DNA of 64,000 nt. Origin: JALQXV01 sp051005235 (GTDB taxonomy: Bacteria; Patescibacteriota; Saccharimonadia; Saccharimonadales; 2-12-FULL-41-12). How positions within the stretch are numbered: the first letter of the stretch is position 1; each line of letters begins with the position of its first letter. Shown here piece after piece: positions 58,807-64,000 of the stretch. Location of the stretch: the NCBI GenBank assembly GCA_051005235.1, contig JBPCJO010000040.1, forward strand, positions 1-64,000, read 5' to 3'. A program made the translations under genes and the position numbers. The notes under the pieces were generated by a model. It ran no database searches and was not told the DNA's origin. It saw only the letters and a list, made by a program, of their open reading frames with translations.

Positions 58807-59502
58807 TCATAACTTCTGAGAGAGTACTGGATTATCCCTGATGGTATGAAGCGCTTTTATGATTGCTGTCGGTGAGTTAAAGACTAACAGACCTGCCTGA
58901 AGCATATCCATATCTTGATCAAATATTTTTGTGGCAGGTTGGGCACTATATATTACGATTGTTGGCGTATCTTCATCGGGCTCGTCTGCTTCTTCGTCTT
59001 CGTCTGTGCTGTCGGAATACCAGACAATTTGCCCGTCTATACTTTCTACCGACTGGCTTGTCTCGATCTCTACATCGTTGTCAGTACCAAACTTGTATAC
59101 CGTTCCAGTGTTGACTAAAAGATGCTCAACATCATAGTGTTCAAGCTCATCGCTTTGATAGGCAGCCAACGATAATATCATGTCTTTTCTTTCATCCTCA
59201 ACAATAGATCGAATATCAATTGTTGCGACTGAGATAATTGGGTTGCTGTCTCCAGGCTCTTCTTCTCTATCAGTTAGCTCGGTGTATGCACCGATTGCTA
59301 CGTCGAATAGTTGACTATTAATAACACCTCTTTTTAAGACGTGCATCTCATTACCAAGATGGCTCTTTGTACGCCAATCTTGCCACCAGATCTCGTTAAC
59401 TAAAGGCCAGACCACTGTGTCTGCCAGCTGGATATGATCGTATGTTCGCTGCGGTCCAAAGTTAAAATCAAAGCTAGGCATCTCACCAGGTACTGAACTC
59501 AT
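58807..59502 (-). CDS. hypothetical protein, about 231 aa
   Basis: The protein begins MSSVPGEMPSFDFNFGPQRT. It is soluble, acidic and of mixed alpha/beta composition, with a very acidic loop (STDEDEEADEPDEDTPT). I do not recognise its family and no enzymatic motif is evident. TAGAAT at 59510-59515 lies seven bases before ATG 59502, with TAGACA 17 bases further upstream, a good leaderless promoter. This position supports the shorter start over an ATG-like start 18 bases upstream. Confidence 0.7.
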   Translation of the reverse strand: MSSVPGEMPSFDFNFGPQRTYDHIQLADTVVWPLVNEIWWQDWRTKSHLGNEMHVLKRGVINSQLFDVAIGAYTELTDREEEPGDSNPIISVATIDIRSIVEDERKDMILSLAAYQSDELEHYDVEHLLVNTGTVYKFGTDNDVEIETSQSVESIDGQIVWYSDSTDEDEEADEPDEDTPTIVIYSAQPATKIFDQDMDMLQAGLLVFNSPTAIIKALHTIRDNPVLSQKL

Positions 59503-59579
59503 ATGAAACATTCTACACAAGTTTGCAACTTTTGTCTATTGTAATCTTTTCTACTTTTGCGTAAAACGAATCACTAGGG

Positions 59580-59861
59580 CTATGTAAGTGTTATTTTTTT
59601 GTCGAGGGCTTTTGCAACCCGACTGAGCGTTTTATAACGTGGGTTCGACTCGCCACTTTCTAGGCGAGCGATGGCAGCCTGCTTCATGCCAACTTTCTCT
59701 GCCAATTGAGCTTGGGTAAGTTTATGATCTAAACGCGCCCGAATTAGGGCGTCAGCCAAGAGAAATTCGTCTTCGAGCTTATCGTAGGCAACTTTTACTT
59801 CCGGGTCGGATAACAATTCAACTCGGAAAGTTGTCCACTCATCTTTTAATTGTTTTTTCAT
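59580..59861 (-). CDS. HigA-type XRE antitoxin
   Basis: The 93-residue protein contains a helix-turn-helix of the XRE/Cro type (LTQAQLAEKVGMKQAAIARLESGESNPRYKTLSRVAKAL) after an N-terminal helical segment (FLLADALIRARLDHK). It lies after the toxin gene on the same strand, the toxin-first order typical of higBA. It should neutralise the HigB-like protein and repress the shared promoter. The distance to the toxin stop is 21 bases. Confidence 0.9.
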   Translation of the reverse strand: MKKQLKDEWTTFRVELLSDPEVKVAYDKLEDEFLLADALIRARLDHKLTQAQLAEKVGMKQAAIARLESGESNPRYKTLSRVAKALDKKITLT

Positions 59862-59882
59862 ACTATTAGTATAACGTATGTG

Positions 59883-60227
59883 TTATATCTCTGTCCAGTC
59901 CTTATGCCTTTGCTTAGCTATTTTTAGTTCTTTTACAGGAGTTTGTTGAGTTCTTTTTTTGAAGGCATGCAGTACGACCACAATGTTTCCCGGGACTTGG
60001 CAGATATAGAATATTCTAATTTCGTTTCTACCTCTTATCCGTAACTCATGTAAACCATCGCCCATACTTCGAGCGTACGGCATTGTTAATAACGGTCCAT
60101 GCTCACCAACAAGATCAATTAAGCGACTTATCTTAGCGACTGAATCTTTGTCTTGCTTACGAATGAATTCTTTAACTACTTCATCACCGCGAGAATTTTT
60201 GAAAAAAATGATCGAAAAATTTGGCAT
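59883..60227 (-). CDS. HigB/RelE-family toxin (phage Gp49-like)
   Basis: The 114-residue basic protein has the RelE-fold segments MPNFSIIFFKNSRGDEVVKEFIRKQDKD, LRIRGRNEIRIFYI and VVLHAFKKRTQQTPVKELKIA, the latter with the conserved KK..TP..E pattern of the Gp49/HigB group. These toxins cut mRNA on the ribosome. It starts five bases after the glyS stop in the same direction, so it may be read from the glyS transcript as well as from its own promoter. Confidence 0.9.
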   Translation of the reverse strand: MPNFSIIFFKNSRGDEVVKEFIRKQDKDSVAKISRLIDLVGEHGPLLTMPYARSMGDGLHELRIRGRNEIRIFYICQVPGNIVVVLHAFKKRTQQTPVKELKIAKQRHKDWTEI

Positions 60228-60232
60228 CCAGT

Positions 60233-61597
60233 CTAACCCTGTAAACGTAAAGTAAGATCTGTAATTCTCACTCTCTGTTGCTCGGTGGTGTCACGGTCGC
60301 GCACGGTTACGCTGTTATCTTCTAAGCTGTCAAAGTCGATGACCACGCAGTATGGTGTACCGATCTCGTCTTGGCGCCGGTAGCGCTTGCCAATGTTGCC
60401 GTTGTCGTCCCACATGACATTACCGAACTCTTTTTTGAGTGAGTCGTAAACCTCGCGGGCTTTTGCAACTAGTTCTGGCTTATTTTTGAGGAGCGGACTA
60501 ACGGCAATGCGAACCGGCGCAAGGTTTACGGGCAACTGTAAGTAGATTCGTTTTTCACCATTTTGCTCGTCTTCGCGGTATGAGGAATCTATTACCGCCA
60601 GTACCAGTCGGTCGAGGCCAACCGTTGGCTCGATAACATGTGGCACATATGGTTCAGCCCCGTCTTTTGGGCGATACATAAGATTCTTACCGGAGTATTC
60701 CTGGTGTTTTGATAGATCATAGTCTGTTCGATAAGCGCAGCCGCCGAGTTCTTTCTGGCCAATCGCAAAGTCAAACTCAGTGTCGATAGAATACTTACTG
60801 TAATGCGCCCGGTCGGCTGGCGGCACTTCAACGTGATGAATTTTTTCTTCGGGTAAACCCAGTTCCATAAAAAATTGTTTTTGGAGCGCTAGCCACTCAT
60901 CAAATACCGCTCGCCAGTTGTCGGGGTGGGCAAAGACTTCGATCTCCATTTGTTCCATTTCGCGGACTCGAAAAATAAAGTCGCGCGGTGATATTTCGTT
61001 GCGAAAGGCTTTGCCAATTTGAGCCATCGCGAATGGCATATCCGGACTAAAGCTATCTACTACATTCTTAAAATTAACAAACATGCCCTGGGCGGTCTCG
61101 GGCCGTAAGTAACTAATACTCGAATCGTCCTCCAACGCACCGATGTGCGTTTTAAACATCATATTAAATTGACGGACTTCACTTAGTTCATTACCATCAG
61201 GACTTTTAATATTGTGCGTTTTAATAGCTTCATTCATCTGTTCGGAAGTCATTGATGATACATCTTCGACACTTTTTTCTTCGAGTAAGTGATCGGCTCG
61301 GTAGCGCTTTTTGTTTTTAAGGTCTTCGACCAGCGGGTCATTAAATCCACCAACATGGCCACTTGCCTGCCAAACTTTTTGATTCATTAAGATTGCCGCG
61401 TCAAGCCCATACACATCATCGCGATTTTCAACGAAAAAGTTCCACCAAGCGTTAGAAATATTGCGCTTTAACTGCACGCCAAGCGGACCATAATCCCAAG
61501 TACCCGAAAGGCCACCATAAATCTCGGAGCCTTGGTAAATAAAACCGCGCCGCTTACATAAACTAACAATATCTTCCATGGCTATTTCTTTATTCAT
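60233..61597 (-). CDS. glyS: glycyl-tRNA synthetase (dimeric, single-chain type)
   Basis: This is the class II, alpha2-type synthetase found in archaea, eukaryotes and many Gram-positives. It has MEDIVSLCKRRGFIYQGSEIYGG at the start, RPETAQGMFVNFKNV (motif 2 region), FRNEISPRDFIFRVREMEQ and the C-terminal anticodon-binding domain (LAPVRIAVSPLLKN). The ATG at 61597 is chosen over one nine bases earlier because TATAAT overlaps the earlier codon and ends seven bases before this one. Confidence 0.96.
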   Translation of the reverse strand: MNKEIAMEDIVSLCKRRGFIYQGSEIYGGLSGTWDYGPLGVQLKRNISNAWWNFFVENRDDVYGLDAAILMNQKVWQASGHVGGFNDPLVEDLKNKKRYRADHLLEEKSVEDVSSMTSEQMNEAIKTHNIKSPDGNELSEVRQFNMMFKTHIGALEDDSSISYLRPETAQGMFVNFKNVVDSFSPDMPFAMAQIGKAFRNEISPRDFIFRVREMEQMEIEVFAHPDNWRAVFDEWLALQKQFFMELGLPEEKIHHVEVPPADRAHYSKYSIDTEFDFAIGQKELGGCAYRTDYDLSKHQEYSGKNLMYRPKDGAEPYVPHVIEPTVGLDRLVLAVIDSSYREDEQNGEKRIYLQLPVNLAPVRIAVSPLLKNKPELVAKAREVYDSLKKEFGNVMWDDNGNIGKRYRRQDEIGTPYCVVIDFDSLEDNSVTVRDRDTTEQQRVRITDLTLRLQG

Positions 61598-61661
61598 TAT
61601 TGCCATTATAGAGGAGTTGGAGGGTGTTTACCAGTATGCGTACACTAGTATTCTTATGCTT

Positions 61662-61706
61662 GGACTTTGACACGAATATGTACATATTCGTGTCAATATC
61701 ATAGTC
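61662..61706. repeat. palindrome family 2 copy
   Basis: A 28-bp perfect palindrome TGACACGAATATGTACATATTCGTGTCA begins at 61668 (first half TGACACGAATATGT). The flanks GGACTT and ATCATAGTC extend it imperfectly. It sits between recO and glyS on the minus strand. Confidence 0.72.
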
Positions 61707-61727
61707 ACTGAAAACCTAGTGCCACGA

Positions 61728-62402
61728 CTAGAGTTCGGTCAGATTGGTTTTCACTAGGGTTTGCGTTAACTGCTGCAAGCGGTCTTCGGAGCCAAGCTGG
61801 TTTTGGAGGCGCGGAGGTCGCTGCTGAGCCATGCAAAGGCGTAGCACTTTTAAGTCGTTTTGGGTAAATAGGCCGGTGTCGGCGGGCTGGAACCGCTGAT
61901 GGTCGTGGTCGAACTCAAAATTGGTAGCATCAGAGGCAGCCTCCAAACGTAAGTTAGGAGCGGTGCCGGATATCTGCAAAACTTGGAGGCTAAACCACAT
62001 ATCGACGATTCGCGCGTCATAGGTTGGGTCATTGAGGGATCGTAACGATTCAAGTAGGAACGGATAATATTCTTGGCCGGCAGCTTCATCAACAATACTG
62101 TTAATTATTTTTATATGGGCAAAGGCTAGTTGCATGCGCCGCATATTTTTGACGAGTTCACCAAAATGGACGCGTAACCGGGCAGAAGTTAAGGTCATCA
62201 GCTTTGATCGTCCTTCGATGAAGCAGACTTCTGATTCGCTGAGCAGTTCAATGCCGCCAGCTAAGCGGCTTTTTTGTGAACGGGCCGCTTTGGCTAAAAC
62301 CGAAACTCTCCCCTTCTCGGCGCATAGCAGGGTCAAAATTCGGTCATGTTCGGCGTAATCAATCCGTGTTAAGACAATAGCCAGGTCGGTATGTTGCTTC
62401 AT
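61728..62402 (-). CDS. recO: DNA repair protein RecO
   Basis: RecO loads RecA with RecR/RecF on gapped DNA. The 224-residue protein has an N-terminal OB fold (TDLAIVLTRIDYAEHDRILTLLCAEKGRVSVLAKAARSQKSR) and a helical C-terminal domain (YYPFLLESLRSLNDPTYDARIVDMWFSLQVLQISG). The four zinc cysteines of many RecO proteins are absent, which occurs in some lineages. Its start overlaps the stop of the upstream receiver gene by four bases, so it belongs to a three-gene operon with the two-component pair. Confidence 0.9.
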   Translation of the reverse strand: MKQHTDLAIVLTRIDYAEHDRILTLLCAEKGRVSVLAKAARSQKSRLAGGIELLSESEVCFIEGRSKLMTLTSARLRVHFGELVKNMRRMQLAFAHIKIINSIVDEAAGQEYYPFLLESLRSLNDPTYDARIVDMWFSLQVLQISGTAPNLRLEAASDATNFEFDHDHQRFQPADTGLFTQNDLKVLRLCMAQQRPPRLQNQLGSEDRLQQLTQTLVKTNLTEL

Positions 62403-62788
62403 GCCTCGACTGCTGAGACTGCTGAGTTTTGTAAAATGGCGGCTAAACGTTCAAGCCCAATAGTTGGTTTATACAAGTAGTCAACCGCACCGTACTTATG
62501 CCATTCGGCAGCTGACAAGCCGGTATCTTCTTGGGGTATATGGCTGTAGACGATAATTGGGATATTCGTCCAATCGGAATAAGAGCGAAATTCTTGCAAG
62601 AACTCAATGCCGTTGTGGTTTGGCATAGCGAGCTCAAGGATAACGACATCTGGTAACGTGGCATCGGCACTGGCAATTGCCGCTTGGGCGGTAGTCGCCG
62701 TACTTACCGCTAATCCCCTATTCATCAGATACGACGCGATAGTTTTTGCCAGAATTGTATCGGGTTCAACCAGCAAGACTTGCTTCAT
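62399..62788 (-). CDS. single-domain response regulator
   Basis: The 129-residue receiver has LLVEPDTILAKT in place of the usual double-acidic pocket (EP rather than DD/ED). The phospho-acceptor position reads VVILELAMPNHNG, so the expected Asp is Glu, and the Lys motif is VDYLYKPTIG. An Asp-to-Glu change at that site often mimics permanent phosphorylation. The adjacent kinase-like protein also lacks its histidine, so this pair is probably a phosphorylation-independent signalling unit. Confidence 0.82.
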   Translation of the reverse strand: MKQVLLVEPDTILAKTIASYLMNRGLAVSTATTAQAAIASADATLPDVVILELAMPNHNGIEFLQEFRSYSDWTNIPIIVYSHIPQEDTGLSAAEWHKYGAVDYLYKPTIGLERLAAILQNSAVSAVEA

Positions 62789-62789
62789 A

Positions 62790-63485
62790 CTACACCCACG
62801 ACAGCTGTTCGCTGCGCGGCAATTCGGTGACTAAACCGCTCAGTCTACCCATGTGTTTTACTTGTAGTGAGCTGCCGATCGCTCGGCATAGCCCCTCGGC
62901 AATAGCCAGCGGAATATGAGTGTTACCAGCTCGTGCTAAGGACAAATGCGCCTTCCCTTGCAACATCAGTGCCCGCTCAACGTCCGTTTTTGTTAACGTA
63001 GCACTACCAAATAAGCCAATTCCAATTTTGCCTGCTCGAGTTTTGTAGCTTCGGAGTAATACCTTTGCATTCGTGCTATCTTGCAGGTCAAACAGTGTGG
63101 TAGCAAAGACTTTAAGGATTGAGCTAAGCGCTGGCTGGTGTGACATAACTGGTTCGTGGGTGCGATTATCTAAGACGAGCGAGATACCGCGCGCCGACGC
63201 TTGTTCCCGTAGCTCATACAAGGTGTCGTAGAGTATCGAACCAGTGTTAATTGGCGACAGATCAAGTGCCAGCTGACCATATTCGGCTTGGGCTGCCAAT
63301 AGGTAACTATCGATTAATTGGAGGGTTTGTTCGGCGGTTGATTGAATCGTTCCCAACGTCGTAACTTCGCCCGATTCAGCTTGACGTGCAATTCTAATTA
63401 GAGGTTGTTTGAGTTCATACGCCAGCGCCCGCAGCAGCCTGTCGTGGCTACTATTTTCTGGTAAGTGCTGAAACTGTTGGCTCAT
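62790..63485 (-). CDS. degenerate histidine kinase-like protein
   Basis: The 231-residue protein has the layout DHp plus HATPase, but the H-box reads LAYELKQPLIRI, with Tyr where the phospho-acceptor His is expected. The ATPase region lacks a recognisable N-box and its glycine loops are weak (GIGLFGSATLT; IPLAIAEGLCRAIGSSLQV). There is no sensor domain and no membrane helix. It may serve as a scaffold or pseudokinase for the receiver encoded one base downstream. Confidence 0.78.
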   Translation of the reverse strand: MSQQFQHLPENSSHDRLLRALAYELKQPLIRIARQAESGEVTTLGTIQSTAEQTLQLIDSYLLAAQAEYGQLALDLSPINTGSILYDTLYELREQASARGISLVLDNRTHEPVMSHQPALSSILKVFATTLFDLQDSTNAKVLLRSYKTRAGKIGIGLFGSATLTKTDVERALMLQGKAHLSLARAGNTHIPLAIAEGLCRAIGSSLQVKHMGRLSGLVTELPRSEQLSWV

Positions 63486-63561
63486 ATCGTTTGTACGCTT
63501 ACGCGCGAACTTGTACCCTCATACTCGTTGCAGGGATTATAGCATGGCTATAGCCGCGTGA

Positions 63562-64000
63562 TTACGGAATAAAGGTGAAGCTGGGCAAGATAATGGTATT
63601 AAAGTCGTTGATACGGTCGCTTGATTCGACCGAGATTTTAATCGTTTTATCGCGGAGTGGCAAAAAGACGGTCGCGCCGGTTTTTTTATCTTCGATCTGG
63701 CCATCAATGCGTAAACCGACGACACTGGGTAGTTTTGGCAATGAGTATGTGACAACTTTTACCTTACCCTGCTTGATCAGGCTATCGAGCTGGGAGACCG
63801 CTTGGTCGTAGGCGGTATTAATAACCTCTACCCGTAGAGACTGGGCCGCAGCCGGGTTGGCAGAGATTAAATTGGGTTGCATTAAAAGCTTAAGCTGGTT
63901 ATTTTCTTCGCTTTCGTAGGCACTCCAGGTTTTTGGATACTGAAAACTAAGTGTTCCGAATTGGGCGGAGCTGGTGTAGTTTTTAAGAGGATTTTTTTCA
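63562..64000 (-). CDS. C-terminal part of an unidentified secreted or lipoprotein-like protein (partial)
   Basis: The frame is open to the right edge, so the gene begins outside the window. Visible residues include GTLSFQYPKTWSAYESEENN, a pattern (beta strand then YPKxW) seen in PsbP/MOG1-like and other secreted domains, and later SYSLPKLPSVVGLRIDGQ and DKTIKISVESSDRINDFN. No membrane segment lies in this part. The family is not identified. Confidence 0.7.
   Translation of the reverse strand, partial: EKNPLKNYTSSAQFGTLSFQYPKTWSAYESEENNQLKLLMQPNLISANPAAAQSLRVEVINTAYDQAVSQLDSLIKQGKVKVVTYSLPKLPSVVGLRIDGQIEDKKTGATVFLPLRDKTIKISVESSDRINDFNTIILPSFTFIP

Overview
The window looks like a chromosomal segment from a small, streamlined, monoderm-type bacterium, most probably a member of Candidatus Saccharibacteria (TM7) or a close Patescibacteria/CPR relative. 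This is inference. It rests on sortases with an LPXTG-type substrate, a division/cell-wall cluster starting with mraZ, no outer-membrane or lipopolysaccharide genes, DUF3048 and sigma-region-4/HARE-HTH proteins, very compact gene spacing and few biosynthetic genes. TGA serves as an ordinary stop (for example at the end of der), which argues against the UGA-recoded CPR phyla. No rRNA, transposase, integrase, phage structural gene or CRISPR array was seen.

Layout. 0-7.4 kb: a Crp/Fnr regulator, a CHASE-domain two-component pair, tgt, rlmH and a MacB-type ABC exporter. 7.4-9.1 kb: a short non-autonomous element, a palindrome, tRNA-Ser with an odd trailing element, and pyrH. 9.1-13.6 kb: a coiled-coil gene pair, xthA, and a DAHP synthase gene behind an aromatic-rich leader peptide and attenuator. 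13.6-24.9 kb: an FAD oxidoreductase, a cell-surface block (LPXTG protein, sortase, glycosyltransferase), tRNA-Leu, a second sortase broken by a stop codon, membrane proteins, gltX and a DUF3048 protein. 25-30.5 kb: a UmuD-like/UmuC operon, a Phd/PIN toxin-antitoxin pair, pyrF-pyrE-def and an acetyltransferase. 30.7-43 kb: tRNA-Glu with a second trailing element, a PAS kinase and regulator, rsuA-like, der, pth, an unidentified structured RNA region, dprA, topA, a sigma-region-4/HARE regulator and a MazEF-like pair. 43.8-52.6 kb (minus strand): the dcw cluster mraZ-rsmH-ftsL-ftsI-mraY-ftsW-murG-ftsQ. 52.9-64 kb: a YvcK/CofD-like gene, a GH1 glycosidase, a PIF1-like helicase, two unrecognised proteins flanking a 301-bp repeat element, HigBA, glyS, recO and a two-component pair whose kinase lacks the phospho-acceptor histidine.

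The most interesting signals lie between genes. Eleven starts carry a -10 hexamer only 6-8 nt before the start codon, several with a matching -35 (TTGTCA or TTGACG) 17-18 bp further upstream, which suggests widespread leaderless transcripts. Two tRNA genes (Ser and Glu) are each followed by a strong hairpin, then a structured segment opening with an inverted copy of that tRNA's T-arm and closing with a direct copy of its 3' end including CCA. Two palindrome families recur, one member lying inside the dprA reading frame. A 120-bp sequence occurs twice with 117 identical positions, once inside a larger element with 19-bp perfect terminal inverted repeats. The DAHP synthase gene shows a complete peptide-controlled attenuator, and the mraZ promoter carries phased CCCAC repeats resembling MraZ operators.
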